From assembly GCF_030124145.1 (NCBI RefSeq), contig NZ_JASKMS010000005.1:1-64000 (forward strand): a DNA stretch of 64,000 nucleotides, read 5' to 3'. Both the position numbers and the translations under genes were made by a program. How positions within the stretch are numbered: position 1 is the stretch's first letter; the number at the start of each line of letters is the position of its first letter. This stretch comes from Streptomyces sp. 378 (lineage in GTDB: Bacteria; Actinomycetota; Actinomycetes; Streptomycetales; Streptomycetaceae). The notes beneath the pieces are model-generated. The model was not told the origin of the DNA, searched no databases, and saw only the letters and a list, made by a program, of their open reading frames with translations. This document shows positions 33,160 to 48,110 of the stretch, piece after piece.

Positions 33160-34911
33160 ATGAGCCAGCACTCAGCCGCACCTGCCCCCACCCCCATGTC
33201 CGCACTGGCCGTCGCCAAGCGCCGCGACTGGTGGCGGGACGCGGTGATCTACCAGGTGTACCCGCGCAGCTTCGCCGACAGCAACGGCGACGGCATGGGC
33301 GATCTGGAGGGTGTCCGCACCCGTCTGCCGTACCTGCGCGACCTCGGCGTGGACGCCGTGTGGCTCAGCCCCTTCTACGCCTCACCGCAGGCCGACGCCG
33401 GCTACGACGTCGCCGACTACCGCGCTGTCGACCCCATGTTCGGCAACCTCCTGGACGCCGACGCACTGATCCGCGACGCCCACCGGCTGAGCCTCAGGAT
33501 CATCGTCGACCTGGTCCCCAACCACTCCTCCGACCAGCACGAATGGTTCAAGCGGGCCGTCGCCGAGGGCCCCGGCTCCCCCCTGCGGGAGCGCTACCAC
33601 TTCCGCCCCGGCAAGGGGAAGGACGGCGAACTGCCGCCCAACGACTGGGAGTCGATCTTCGGTGGCCCGGCCTGGACCCGGGTCACCGAGCCCGACGGCA
33701 CGCCCGGCGAGTGGTATCTGCACCTCTTCGCCCCGGAGCAGCCCGACTTCAACTGGAACCACCCGGCCGTCGGCGACGAGTTCCGCTCCATCCTGCGGTT
33801 CTGGCTCGACATGGGCGTCGACGGCTTCCGGATCGACGTCGCCCACGGCCTGGTGAAGGCGGAAGGGCTGCCCGACCTTGGATCCCACGATCAGCTGAAA
33901 CTGCTGGGCAACGATGTCATGCCGTTCTTCGACCAGGACGGTGTGCACGAGATCTACCGGCAGTGGCGGCTGATCCTCGACGAGTACGCGGAAAGGAAGG
34001 GGCCCGAAGGGCCTTCGTCAGAAGGGTGGTGGCGGGAGACGGGTGGGCGGATCTTCGTGGCGGAGGCGTGGACTCCCACCATCGAGCGCACCGCGAACTA
34101 CGTCCGCCCGGACGAGCTGCACCAGGCCTTCAACTTCCAGTACCTGAGCACCCACTGGGACGCGGCGGAGATGCGCGAGGTCATCGACCGGACCCTGGAG
34201 GCCATGCGCCCGGTCGGCGCCCCCGCCACCTGGGTGCTCTCCAACCACGACGTCACCCGGCACGCCACCCGCTTCGCCAACCCGCCCGGCCTCGGCACCC
34301 AGATCCGCCTGGCCGGCGACCGCGAACTGGGACTGCGCAGGGCCCGGGCGGCGAGCCTGCTGATGCTGGCGCTGCCCGGCTCGGCCTACATCTACCAGGG
34401 CGAGGAGCTCGGCCTGCCCGACGTCGTCGACCTGCCGGACGAGGTGCGCCAGGACCCGGCGTACTTCCGGGGCGCGGGTCAGGACGGTTTCCGCGACGGC
34501 TGCCGGGTGCCGATCCCGTGGACCCGGACGGGTTCGTCGTACGGCTTCGGCGCCGGGGGCAGCTGGCTGCCGCAGCCGGAGGGCTGGGGCGAGCTGAGCG
34601 TCGAGGCGCAGACCGGCGAGCCCGGTTCGACCCTGGAGCTGTACCGCGCCGCGCTCGCGGTGCGCCGTGAGCAGGCCGGCCTCGGGGCCGGCACGTCCGT
34701 GGAGTGGCTGCGGGCGCCCGAGGGCGTGCTGGCCTTCCGGCGCGGGGAGTTCGTGTGCGTCGCGAACACCACCGGCGAGTCGGTGGCGATGCCGGCGTAC
34801 GGCCGGGTGCTGCTGGCCAGCGGGGAGATCGTCGAGGTCGACGACGAGGCCAAGGTGCCGGCCGACACCACGGTGTGGTGGACCACCGCGACCGCGGGGG
34901 ACCGCGCCTGA
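33160..34911 (+). CDS. aglA: AglA, GH13 alpha-glucosidase
   Basis: 583 residues from the ATG at 33160, which has AAGG five bases upstream; an ATG at 33127 lacks a site. Cytosolic, no signal peptide. The GH13 order is DWWRDAVIYQVYPRSF, nucleophile Asp in DGFRIDVAHG near 224, acid/base Glu in FVAEAWT near 302, and the transition-state Asp in LSNHDVTRH near 363. It cleaves imported maltose and maltodextrins to glucose. It is part of the mal gene set but has its own spacer hairpin. Confidence 0.92.
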   Translation: MSQHSAAPAPTPMSALAVAKRRDWWRDAVIYQVYPRSFADSNGDGMGDLEGVRTRLPYLRDLGVDAVWLSPFYASPQADAGYDVADYRAVDPMFGNLLDADALIRDAHRLSLRIIVDLVPNHSSDQHEWFKRAVAEGPGSPLRERYHFRPGKGKDGELPPNDWESIFGGPAWTRVTEPDGTPGEWYLHLFAPEQPDFNWNHPAVGDEFRSILRFWLDMGVDGFRIDVAHGLVKAEGLPDLGSHDQLKLLGNDVMPFFDQDGVHEIYRQWRLILDEYAERKGPEGPSSEGWWRETGGRIFVAEAWTPTIERTANYVRPDELHQAFNFQYLSTHWDAAEMREVIDRTLEAMRPVGAPATWVLSNHDVTRHATRFANPPGLGTQIRLAGDRELGLRRARAASLLMLALPGSAYIYQGEELGLPDVVDLPDEVRQDPAYFRGAGQDGFRDGCRVPIPWTRTGSSYGFGAGGSWLPQPEGWGELSVEAQTGEPGSTLELYRAALAVRREQAGLGAGTSVEWLRAPEGVLAFRRGEFVCVANTTGESVAMPAYGRVLLASGEIVEVDDEAKVPADTTVWWTTATAGDRA

Positions 34912-34931
34912 TTTTCCTTTGAATTCCGTAC

Positions 34932-34959
34932 GGCCCGCTGCCCTTTCGGGCGGCGGGCC
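34932..34959 (+). terminator. Terminator after aglA
   Basis: GGCCCGCTGCCC (34932-34943), loop TTTC, GGGCGGCGGGCC (34948-34959) with one G-T pair, followed by CTTACTATC. Confidence 0.7.
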
Positions 34960-34977
34960 CTTACTATCTGCGTCACC

Positions 34978-35004
34978 GCAAGGTTTTGTGAACCTTGCAG
35001 CAAG
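34978..35004. promoter_or_regulatory. MalR-type operator in front of the alpha-amylase gene
   Basis: GCAAGGTT (34978-34985) pairs with AACCTTGC (34991-34998) across TTGTG, and CTTGCAGCAAG (34994-35004) forms a second, overlapping palindrome. The sites lie 28-54 bases before the amylase ATG. Confidence 0.7.
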
Positions 35005-35031
35005 AACCTTCAACGAAGAAGGAAGCCCCAC

Positions 35032-36402
35032 ATGGCACGCAGATACCTCGCCGTCGCCGCGCTCACCGCGGCGTCGGTTGTCATGAACCCGACTGGTGCG
35101 CAGGCCTCTCCGCCTGGCACCAAGGACGTCACCGCCGTCCTCTTCGAGTGGAACTTCGCCTCGGTCGCCCGCGAGTGCACCACCGCCCTCGGCCCCGCCG
35201 GATACGGCTACGTGCAGGTCTCCCCACCTGCCGAGCACATACAGGGACCGCAGTGGTGGACCTCGTACCAGCCGGTCAGCTACAAGATCGCCGGCCGGCT
35301 CGGCGACCGCACGGCCTTCCGGAACATGGTGGACACGTGTCACGCGGCCGGGGTGAAGGTCGTCGTGGACGCCGTCGTCAATCACATGGCGGCGGGCAGC
35401 GGCACCGGCACCGGCGGCTCGTCGTACGGCAAGTACACCTACCCCGGCCTGTACTCCGCGCCCGACTTCGACGACTGCACGAGCCGGATCGGCAACTATC
35501 AGGACCGCTGGAACGTCCAGCACTGCGAGCTGGTCGGTCTCTCCGACCTCGACACGGGTGAGGGCTACGTCCGCGGCGCGATCGCCGGGTACATGAACGA
35601 CCTGCTCTCCCTCGGCGTCGACGGCTTCCGCGTCGACGCGGCCAAGCACATGGACGCGGCCGACCTCGCCGACATCAAGTCCCGGCTGAACAATCCGTCG
35701 GTGTACTGGAAGCAAGAGGTCATCCACGGCGCCGGCGAGGCCGTCCAGCCCACCGAGTACACCGGCAACGGCGACGTCCAGGAGTTTCGCTACGCCTACG
35801 ACCTCAAGCGGGTCTTCCTCCACGAGAACCTCGCCTACCTGAAGAACTACGGCGAGGGCTGGGGCTACATGAACAGCGGCGTCTCCGGCGTCTTCGTCGA
35901 CAACCACGACACCGAGCGCAACGGCTCCACCCTCAGCTACAAGGACAACGCCACCTACACCCTGGCCAACGTCTTCATGCTGGCCTGGCCCTACGGCGCC
36001 CCGGACATCAACTCCGGCTACGAGTTCACCGACCACGACGCCGGTCCGCCGAACGGCGGCCAGGTGAACGCCTGCTGGCGGGACGGCTGGAAGTGCCAGC
36101 ACAACTGGCCGGAGATCAAGTCCATGGTCGGCTTCCGCAACGCCACCCGGGGCCAGGCGGTCACCGACTGGTGGGACAACGGCGGCGACGCCATCGCCTT
36201 CGGCCGGGGCGGCAAGGGCTTCGTGGCCGTCAACCACGAGTCCGGCTCCCTGACCCGCACCTACCGGACCTCGCTGCCGGCGGGGACGTACTGCGACGTG
36301 CAGAACAACACGCTGGTGACGGTGGATTCCGGCGGCCGGTTCACGGCGACCCTGGGCGCGCGCACGGCCTTGGCGATCCACGTGGGCAAGTCCGCCTGCT
36401 GA
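35032..36402 (+). CDS. Secreted GH13 alpha-amylase
   Basis: 456 residues with a Sec signal peptide ([15 protein letters not shown], cut after AQA). Catalytic residues lie in [14 protein letters not shown] (nucleophile Asp near 200), KQEVIHG (Glu near 227) and [11 protein letters not shown] (Asp near 291). The barrel is followed by domain C. There is no C-terminal starch-binding module, unlike longer Streptomyces amylases. It acts outside the cell on starch to give maltodextrins for MalEFG. Confidence 0.94.
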   Translation: MARRYLAVAALTAASVVMNPTGAQASPPGTKDVTAVLFEWNFASVARECTTALGPAGYGYVQVSPPAEHIQGPQWWTSYQPVSYKIAGRLGDRTAFRNMVDTCHAAGVKVVVDAVVNHMAAGSGTGTGGSSYGKYTYPGLYSAPDFDDCTSRIGNYQDRWNVQHCELVGLSDLDTGEGYVRGAIAGYMNDLLSLGVDGFRVDAAKHMDAADLADIKSRLNNPSVYWKQEVIHGAGEAVQPTEYTGNGDVQEFRYAYDLKRVFLHENLAYLKNYGEGWGYMNSGVSGVFVDNHDTERNGSTLSYKDNATYTLANVFMLAWPYGAPDINSGYEFTDHDAGPPNGGQVNACWRDGWKCQHNWPEIKSMVGFRNATRGQAVTDWWDNGGDAIAFGRGGKGFVAVNHESGSLTRTYRTSLPAGTYCDVQNNTLVTVDSGGRFTATLGARTALAIHVGKSAC

Positions 36403-36430
36403 CGCGGAAGAACACCCCTTCCCGGTGCGA

Positions 36431-36468
36431 GCGGCCCCCGCGGCACGTCCTGTGACGGCTGGGGCCGC
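36431..36468 (+). terminator. Weak hairpin after the amylase gene
   Basis: GCGGCCCC (36431-36438) and GGGGCCGC (36461-36468) can pair over a long loop. Possible terminator. Confidence 0.45.
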
Positions 36469-36599
36469 CGTGCCGGACCAACTCCGGTGGCTGAAAGTTC
36501 TTTCCAATGGTTTCAGAACTCTTGCTGTAAGGGTTTCGGCGGCGATACGGTCGCGCGGGGTCGGACCCGAGAGAGCCGCAACGCAAGGAGTCCACGTCA

Positions 36600-42023
<5,424 letters not shown>

Positions 42024-42033
42024 CGCACTACGT

Positions 42034-42072
42034 TGGGTGGGGCGGGCCGTGACCCACGGTCCGCCCCACCCA
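42034..42072. terminator. Strong terminator after the pullulanase gene
   Basis: 18 paired bases: TGGGTGGGGCGGGCCGTG (42034-42051) with 42055-42072, loop ACC, one G-T pair. It lies 11 bases past the stop. Confidence 0.85.
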
Positions 42073-42094
42073 CACGCCCCGAGGGGCCGCCGAC

Positions 42095-43717
42095 ATGAAC
42101 GCCAGCGGCAGGCAGCACAGCCCCGGCACCACCGTGCTGGTCGTCGACGACGTCGCGGCCAGCCGGTACGCCATGGGCGCGGTGCTGCAACGGGCCGGCC
42201 ACCGGGTGGTGCCCGTAGCCAGCGGCGGTGAGGCGCTCGTCGAACTCGACGCACGGCTGCGCGAGGGCACCCTGCCCGACGTGGCCCTCGTCGACGTCGG
42301 CCTGCCCGACATGAGCGGCTTCGAACTGTGCCGCCGGGTCCGGGCCCGGCCGCCCATGGCCGCACTGCCCGTCGTCCACTTCTCCGCCGCGGCGACCGCG
42401 CCCGGCGACCGGTGCCGGGGACTCGACGCCGGCGGCGACGCGTATCTGACCGTGCCGGCCGAGCCGCTGGAGATCCAGGCCGTCGTCCGGGCCGCCGTAC
42501 GCGGAGCCCGCCGCGGCACGGGCGCCGAGACCGTCGTCCACCGGCTGACGCTGCTGGCCGAGGCCATCATCGCCGTGCAGGCGGCCCGCTGTCCGCGGGA
42601 ACTCGCCACCGCCGCCGCCGACGGCACAGCGGCCCTCACCGGCTCGCCCGCCGTGGTGTACGTCATCGACCCGGACGGCGAGTCCCACCGCGCCACCGCC
42701 CGGGGCCGCCCCACGGCGGACGGCGACGCACACCAGGCGGCGGCACGGCTGGTCACCCGGCTCGCGGAGGGCCGCTCCGGCGTGCACACCAGTGTCGTCC
42801 CCGCGCCGCTGTGGCCGGCCGGGATCTTCCGGCCGGGCGTCGAGGAGGACGCCCGCCTGACCGTGGCGAGCGCCCAGAACGGCGGGACCACGGTGTGCCT
42901 CGCCACGCCCGTGCGGCGAACGGTGATCAGCGACCCCGCGGACGACGGGCTGCGCGCCCGCCTCGCCCAGGCCACCGCGCTCGCCGCCGAACCGCTGCTG
43001 ATGTACCGGGTGGAACGGCACGTCGCCCTCACCCTCCAGCACAGCTTCCTGCCCCGGCCGCACAAGCTGCCGCACCTGCCGGGCGTCGACATCGTCGTCC
43101 GCTACGTGCCCGCCTCCGAGCAGACCGAGATCGGCGGCGACTTCTACGCCGCCCTGCGCACCCGCGACGGGGTGCTCACCGCGGTCGGAGACGTCGTCGG
43201 GCACTCGCTGGACGCGGCCACCGTCATGGTCGAGATCCGTCACGCCCTGCGCGCCTACTGCGTCGACGAGAGCGACCCGGTCGTACTGGCCGCCCGCCTC
43301 GACCGGATGCTCCAGCGGTACCACCCCGATGTCACGGCCACGGTGTGCCTGGCCCTGGTCGACCCCGGCAGCGGACGGGTCCGGATCGCCAACGCCGGCC
43401 ACATCCCGCCCCTGATCCTGCGCGACGGGGGTGTTGCCCGGTACGCCGACGTCTGCGGTCCGCTGCTCGGGCTGGGGCTGGAGCGGCCCCCGGCGACCGA
43501 GTGCCGTCTGCACCGCACCGACCGCCTGCTCATGGTCACCGACGGCCTCATCGAGACCCGCGGCGTCCCCCTCACGACCTCCATGGACCAGCTCCGCACG
43601 GCCGCCGCCGACGCCCCGGCCGGCCTCGACCCCCTGTGCGACGTGCTGCTGGGCTGCTTCGGCCGCGACCGCGAGGACGACATCGCGATGCTGGCCCTGC
43701 GGTTGGGGCCTGTCTAA
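42095..43717 (+). CDS. Response regulator-GAF-PP2C (RsbU/SpoIIE-type) phosphatase
   Basis: 540 residues. The receiver domain at 11-130 has phospho-acceptor Asp in VALVDVGLPDMSG (near 68) and acidic pocket VVDD. A GAF-like middle part (about 160-300) precedes the PP2C-type phosphatase (310-540) with TEIGGDFYAAL, VGDVVGHSLDAA and RDREDDIAMLAL metal ligands. It would dephosphorylate an anti-sigma antagonist after phosphorelay input. No partner kinase is adjacent. Confidence 0.9.
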   Translation: MNASGRQHSPGTTVLVVDDVAASRYAMGAVLQRAGHRVVPVASGGEALVELDARLREGTLPDVALVDVGLPDMSGFELCRRVRARPPMAALPVVHFSAAATAPGDRCRGLDAGGDAYLTVPAEPLEIQAVVRAAVRGARRGTGAETVVHRLTLLAEAIIAVQAARCPRELATAAADGTAALTGSPAVVYVIDPDGESHRATARGRPTADGDAHQAAARLVTRLAEGRSGVHTSVVPAPLWPAGIFRPGVEEDARLTVASAQNGGTTVCLATPVRRTVISDPADDGLRARLAQATALAAEPLLMYRVERHVALTLQHSFLPRPHKLPHLPGVDIVVRYVPASEQTEIGGDFYAALRTRDGVLTAVGDVVGHSLDAATVMVEIRHALRAYCVDESDPVVLAARLDRMLQRYHPDVTATVCLALVDPGSGRVRIANAGHIPPLILRDGGVARYADVCGPLLGLGLERPPATECRLHRTDRLLMVTDGLIETRGVPLTTSMDQLRTAAADAPAGLDPLCDVLLGCFGRDREDDIAMLALRLGPV

Positions 43718-43749
43718 GGTGAGTCCACTGGTCCAGAACAGGAGTACTG

Positions 43750-44106
43750 ATGCCGCAGATCACCGTCGACTATTCCGCCGACCTCGCGGACGGCTTCGAC
43801 CGGCGTGGATTCGCCCAAGCGCTGCACGAGGCGACGGTCGAGATCGCGGCCGCCAAGCCACCGGCCTGCAAGAGCCGGTTCCGCCCGACCGAGGACATCG
43901 TCGTCGGCCCCGAAGCCGAGGGGCACGCCCATGTGCACATCCACATCGCGCTGCTCGCCGGACGCACCGACGAGACGAAGGCCCGGCTCACCCAGGCCGC
44001 ACTGGACTTGCTGCGGACGTATCTGAAGCAGCCCGAGGGGCTCGCGCTGCACGCCTCCGCCGAGGTTCGTGACCTGGACCCCTCGTACGCGAAGTTCGAG
44101 AGCTGA
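43750..44106 (+). CDS. CHMI-like isomerase (tautomerase superfamily)
   Basis: 118 residues from the ATG with AGGAG six bases upstream. Met is followed by Pro (catalytic Pro after processing), then QITVDYSADLADGFDRRGF, as in 5-carboxymethyl-2-hydroxymuconate isomerase. His-rich strand HAHVHIHIALLAGR. A stand-alone copy with no aromatic catabolic genes near, so the real substrate is open. Confidence 0.85.
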   Translation: MPQITVDYSADLADGFDRRGFAQALHEATVEIAAAKPPACKSRFRPTEDIVVGPEAEGHAHVHIHIALLAGRTDETKARLTQAALDLLRTYLKQPEGLALHASAEVRDLDPSYAKFES

Positions 44107-44112
44107 GACCGC

Positions 44113-44829
44113 TCAGCTCGCCAGTGCGATGAGCCGGCCGGCCAGGTGCGCGAACGGCCCGTCGGCCGGCTCGTCCTTCATGATGGCGCGCAGCAGCTCG
44201 GCCATCTCCTCGTCGTAGGCGGCACTGACGGCGGCGAGGGCGGCGAAGTCATTGACGAGCTGCGGCTCCAGCTCCTCGCGCGGGATGCGCCGGCCGTCCA
44301 GCCAGATCAGCGCCGTCGACTCGGCGAGCGAGATCCAGGACCGCACGACCAGTTCGAGGCGCGCTGGCGGATCGGTCACACCCAGGTGCGAAAGGATCTG
44401 GACATACGCGGCCTGCCGCACGGAGTCGACGAGCGCGTTGGTCGTCGAGATGGTGCTCATCGAACAGGCCCCGCCTGCGGAGACCGCCGGGCCGCCGCGC
44501 ATCAGCGCGGAGAAACCGGGCCCGTGCTCGTCCACGAAGTCGAAGTAGCGGCGCATCACCCGCAGCAGCCGCGCCCCCAGCGGACCCTCGTGCGGCTCCA
44601 CGAAACGGGCCGCCAGATCGTCCGAGGCCCGCTGCAACGCCGCCTCGTACAGGCTGAGTTTGCCGGGAAAGTAGTGATAGACCAGCGGGCGTGAAATGCC
44701 CGCGGCCGACGCTATCTCGTCGATGGAGACCTCGTCGGGCGAGCGGCGGCTGAACAGTTCGAGGGCGACGCCGATCAACTGCTGCCGTCGCTCCTCGACT
44801 CCCATTCTGCGGCGAACCCCGATAGTCAT
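44113..44829 (-). CDS. TetR-family regulator
   Basis: 238 residues from the ATG at 44829 with AAGGTG five bases upstream. DNA-binding domain: RRQQLIGVALELF, then SIDEIASAAGISRPLVYHYF. Ligand domain unassigned. Convergent with the isomerase gene; target unknown. Confidence 0.9.
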   Translation of the reverse strand: MTIGVRRRMGVEERRQQLIGVALELFSRRSPDEVSIDEIASAAGISRPLVYHYFPGKLSLYEAALQRASDDLAARFVEPHEGPLGARLLRVMRRYFDFVDEHGPGFSALMRGGPAVSAGGACSMSTISTTNALVDSVRQAAYVQILSHLGVTDPPARLELVVRSWISLAESTALIWLDGRRIPREELEPQLVNDFAALAAVSAAYDEEMAELLRAIMKDEPADGPFAHLAGRLIALAS

Positions 44830-44922
44830 ACGAACACCTTACCGATTGATTCCGGCCTCGAACGGGCCGGATCGATCGCGGAGCTCCACCCGAGGCCCCC
44901 GGGTGGGCGCCGGAAGCGCCCG

Positions 44923-46845
44923 TCAGTGCAGCCCGCTGAGCGAACGCCCGTCCTTCAGGGTCCCCTTGAGCTCAGCCTGCGCTCCCTGCTCGGCCGGCAC
45001 GGTCAGCAGACTGCTCCGCGCCTCCCCCTCCACTGCGCCCGTCGCCCGGATCGAGGCGGTCTTGTGGCCGCCGGCGGCCAGCAGGTACCAGTCGCCGCCC
45101 TTCGACTTCCACAGCACACCGGCCAGCACATGCGGGTCACGGACCCCGCACGCCGGGACGTTCTCGGCCTTCGCCGCCACCGCCCCGTACGCCCCGCCCG
45201 GCGTGTGGAACTGTGCCAGCACCCGTGCCCCGCCGCCCCGCCAGGTCTCGGCCCGGGTGCACACCCACGCCGCCGAACCGCTCGCGTCGGGCAGCGGCTG
45301 CTCGTTGAACGCCCAGGCGTTGACGCTCCGCACCCCCGCCGAGCGCACCGTGCCCAGGGAGCAGGCGAACGGCTGCCAGGTGCGCAGCGCCGCGGCGCCG
45401 GACACCTCACCGGGGGAGCCCGGCCGTCCGACGGTGAGCCGCGCCGGGACCAGCTCGCCGAGGTCGGTCAGCAGCCGGGTCCGGGAGCCGTCGGTCACTT
45501 GCAGCGCATTCCACGAGGTACAGGGGCCGGACCGCAGAGCCGGACTGGCCAGCGGCGCGGTCACCCCGTCGGTGAGCGTGAGGTCCATCGCGCCGGGCCC
45601 CGGCTTCATCAGGTCCCGCTCGCTCGCCTTCGTCACCCAAGGGGCCGTCAGGTAGCGGACGTTGCCGTCGGACCGGCCCAGGACCAGCGCGCCCGCCTCG
45701 GCCCGGCCGGCCCCGTCGACCCGGGCGAAGTCGAGGGCGGCGCCCTGGGTGCTCTCCTTCGGCTCGGCGTAGCGGGCGATGCGCAGACCGTCGTAGAGGA
45801 TCACCACGCGCGCCGCGTCGACCGTCCCCGCGAACAGGAGCTGGGGCGGTCCGGCCGGGCCGCCGGAGAGGGTGCCGGGCGTCACCGACACCTGGACCGT
45901 CTCGCCGGGGCGGGCCCACACGGCCAGGGCGCGCCGCAGCAGGGCCTTGTCGCCGGTGCGGTCGCCGCGGGCCGGCCACACGGAGAAGTCGGTGCGCGCC
46001 GAGTTGCGCCACACGCCGGACGGGACTCGGGTCAGCTTCGCCGGGTCCAGGGCGGCCTGCGCGGCCGGGTTGCGGGCGTACGGGGGTGCCGCGGCGCCCT
46101 CGGGGCCCCAGCCCTCACCGGGCAGACCGAGCAGCGCCCCGCACACCAGCAGCGCGGCGCCGCCGGCCAGCGCGGCCCGCAGATGCTGACGGCGGCGCAT
46201 CAGGTCGGTGGGCCGGGCCTGGAGCGAACAGGGGTCGAACTCGGGGGAGTCGAGCAGCCCGTACTGGGCGGGAATCCCGTCGGCCTCCAGCACCGCGCCC
46301 TCCGGGTCGGCGACGCCGGCGGCGGCGAGGACCTCGCAGACCCCGTCGTCGGTGAGCCGCTCCAGACCACGCAGCGCGTACGCGGCCCGGGCCGGGCCCG
46401 ACAGGGTGGACAGCCGCTGGTCCAGGGCGAGTTCGTCCGCGCCGCCGGAGCGCGGGAACAGCTTCAGGCCCCACACGTGCGGCAGCAGCGGCGGCAGCTG
46501 GGACCTCTTGGGCCACGCCTTCACCTTCAGCGGGACCCCCGCCTCCAGTGCCGTGCGCAGTACGTGCACACGGATCAGGGCGTAGCCCGGGTCACCGTCC
46601 CGCCCGGTGGACTGGGCCGGGATCACCGGGGCCGGTGTGCGGGTGCGGGGGAGTGCCCGCTGGGTGAGGGCGTGCGCGGTCAGGACGCGGCGGCTGCGGC
46701 CCAGCCCCGGCGGCAGCGCCAGATAGGCCAGCCGGACGAGCCGCGGGTAGTGCTCGACGAGCGCGGCCTCGGCCTGCTCGACGTCGACGACCGGGCCGGC
46801 GGGGGCGGGGGGTGCGGGGCGCTGGGCGACATCCTGTGACTGCAC
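44923..46845 (-). CDS. Large single-pass membrane protein with sigma-factor-like N-terminus
   Basis: 640 residues, GTG start. Residues 25-65 (EAALVEHYPRLVRLAYLALP) resemble sigma region 2 and residues 150-190 (GPARAAYALRGLERLTDDGV) resemble region 4, but core promoter-binding residues are not obvious. One membrane helix near 225-245 (LRAALAGGAALLVCGALLGL) is followed by a 390-residue outside domain with several Cys. It may be a membrane-tethered regulator or a degenerate sigma fused to a sensor. Not assigned to a named family. Confidence 0.75.
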   Translation of the reverse strand: MQSQDVAQRPAPPAPAGPVVDVEQAEAALVEHYPRLVRLAYLALPPGLGRSRRVLTAHALTQRALPRTRTPAPVIPAQSTGRDGDPGYALIRVHVLRTALEAGVPLKVKAWPKRSQLPPLLPHVWGLKLFPRSGGADELALDQRLSTLSGPARAAYALRGLERLTDDGVCEVLAAAGVADPEGAVLEADGIPAQYGLLDSPEFDPCSLQARPTDLMRRRQHLRAALAGGAALLVCGALLGLPGEGWGPEGAAAPPYARNPAAQAALDPAKLTRVPSGVWRNSARTDFSVWPARGDRTGDKALLRRALAVWARPGETVQVSVTPGTLSGGPAGPPQLLFAGTVDAARVVILYDGLRIARYAEPKESTQGAALDFARVDGAGRAEAGALVLGRSDGNVRYLTAPWVTKASERDLMKPGPGAMDLTLTDGVTAPLASPALRSGPCTSWNALQVTDGSRTRLLTDLGELVPARLTVGRPGSPGEVSGAAALRTWQPFACSLGTVRSAGVRSVNAWAFNEQPLPDASGSAAWVCTRAETWRGGGARVLAQFHTPGGAYGAVAAKAENVPACGVRDPHVLAGVLWKSKGGDWYLLAAGGHKTASIRATGAVEGEARSSLLTVPAEQGAQAELKGTLKDGRSLSGLH

Positions 46846-46893
46846 GTTCAGCAGAACGAGCGAATCGTTGGATGGTCACCTGGCTGCGGAGCG

Positions 46894-47421
46894 TCACGCC
46901 CCCGGGTGCTCCCCGGGCTCCACGAGCAGTCGGGCGTAGTGCGCCATGGACCGCTGGTAGCGCGGCAGATGCGGGGCCAGGGCGCCCAGGGTCAGCGCCA
47001 GGGCCTCCCGGTCGCGGCCGAGGCTCGACAGGCACAGGGCGAGGAAGGCGCGTACGGCGTCGTCCAGCTCGTCGGACGGCGCGACCAGCTCGGGCGTCAG
47101 CAGGGCTACGCCCTCCTCGGCCCGGCCGACGTTCCGCAGCGAGCTGGCCAGCTGGATCTTCGTCCGGCGGGCCTTGTAGGGGCTCACGTCGGCCAGGCCG
47201 AGCCCCAGCGCCTCCTGGTACAGAGGGACCGCCTTGTCGGAGCGGCCCGTGGAGTCCCAGGCGCAGGCCTGCTCGAAGGGGCCGTGCGGACTGCCCTCCG
47301 GCAGCTCGGCGACGAGGGCGTCGACGTCGGAGCGGAAGCGGGCCTCGTCCTCCTCCGTCTCGGCGTAGTCGTCGAAACGGTCCCAGAGGGCGGCCACACG
47401 GTCTTCCCAGTCCTGATCCAC
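46894..47421 (-). CDS. Tetratricopeptide repeat protein
   Basis: 175 residues from the GTG at 47421, with GAGGGTG upstream; longer readings have no site. The acidic N-terminus (DWEDRVAALWDRFDDY) is followed by TPR-like helical pairs (GRSDKAVPLYQEALGLGLAD, GRAEEGVALLTPEL, GRDREALALTLGAL). A cytosolic binding protein of unknown partner, 48 bases past the previous gene on the same strand. Confidence 0.85.
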   Translation of the reverse strand: MDQDWEDRVAALWDRFDDYAETEEDEARFRSDVDALVAELPEGSPHGPFEQACAWDSTGRSDKAVPLYQEALGLGLADVSPYKARRTKIQLASSLRNVGRAEEGVALLTPELVAPSDELDDAVRAFLALCLSSLGRDREALALTLGALAPHLPRYQRSMAHYARLLVEPGEHPGA

Positions 47422-47584
47422 CCGGACACCCTCGCACACGCGTGCACACCGGGGCAGCGGGATTTTGAGCACGGCGGGCGCCGCAGCCGTATCGAGGGCG
47501 AGAGCCTCGTGCCGGGGCTCCGTGCGGCATGCGTCCGGAACGTGCCGTGACAGGGACCGTGCCGGACAAGGACCGGAGGAACAG

Positions 47585-48040
47585 ATGAGGGTGACCCGAC
47601 CGATGCTCGCGCTGAGCGGCGCGGTGGCGATGCTGGCGCTGACCGGCTGCGGCGGATCCGGCGACAAGGACGAGGCTGCCGTTCCCGAGGCGGTGACCGG
47701 CAGCCTGGAGCACATCGCGGCCGAGGCCGACTGCAAGCCGAACATGCAGACCGACGCGGACACCATCCGCCAGGCGCTGTGCAAGAAGGGCAAGGAGAAG
47801 TACGTCCTCGCCACCTTCGCCACGGACCGGGGGCAGCGCGAGTGGATCAACACGGCCAAGGACTACGGCGGTTTCTACCTGGTCGGCCGCAAGTGGGTGG
47901 CCGTCGGCCACGAGGATGTGCTGCAGACGCTGCGCGGCACGCTGGGCGGCACCGTGGAGGTGGGGCTCAACCACGCGAGTCACGCCCCCGGCGGCGGCAA
48001 GAGCGACGAGCCGGCGCACTCCGGTCACGACGACAACTGA
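47585..48040 (+). CDS. Small lipoprotein
   Basis: 151 residues from the ATG with GGAGGA five bases upstream. Signal with lipobox LTGC (anchor Cys22). The mature domain has two Cys (EADCKPNM, RQALCKKG) and a mixed strand region ending GRKWVAVGHEDVLQTL. His-rich tail. Not a known enzyme; exposed at the membrane surface. Confidence 0.87.
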   Translation: MRVTRPMLALSGAVAMLALTGCGGSGDKDEAAVPEAVTGSLEHIAAEADCKPNMQTDADTIRQALCKKGKEKYVLATFATDRGQREWINTAKDYGGFYLVGRKWVAVGHEDVLQTLRGTLGGTVEVGLNHASHAPGGGKSDEPAHSGHDDN

Positions 48041-48064
48041 CCGCGTCGCTTCGGGGGACATGCG

Positions 48065-48098
48065 AAAGTCGGCGGTGGGAGATCCCACCGCCGACTTT
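48065..48098. terminator. Bidirectional terminator
   Basis: AAAGTCGGCGGTGGGA (48065-48080) pairs with TCCCACCGCCGACTTT (48083-48098), loop GA. A-tract and T-tract on both sides serve the convergent lipoprotein and DUF1996 genes. Confidence 0.92.
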
Positions 48099-48110
48099 TC
48101 TAGCGGTCCG

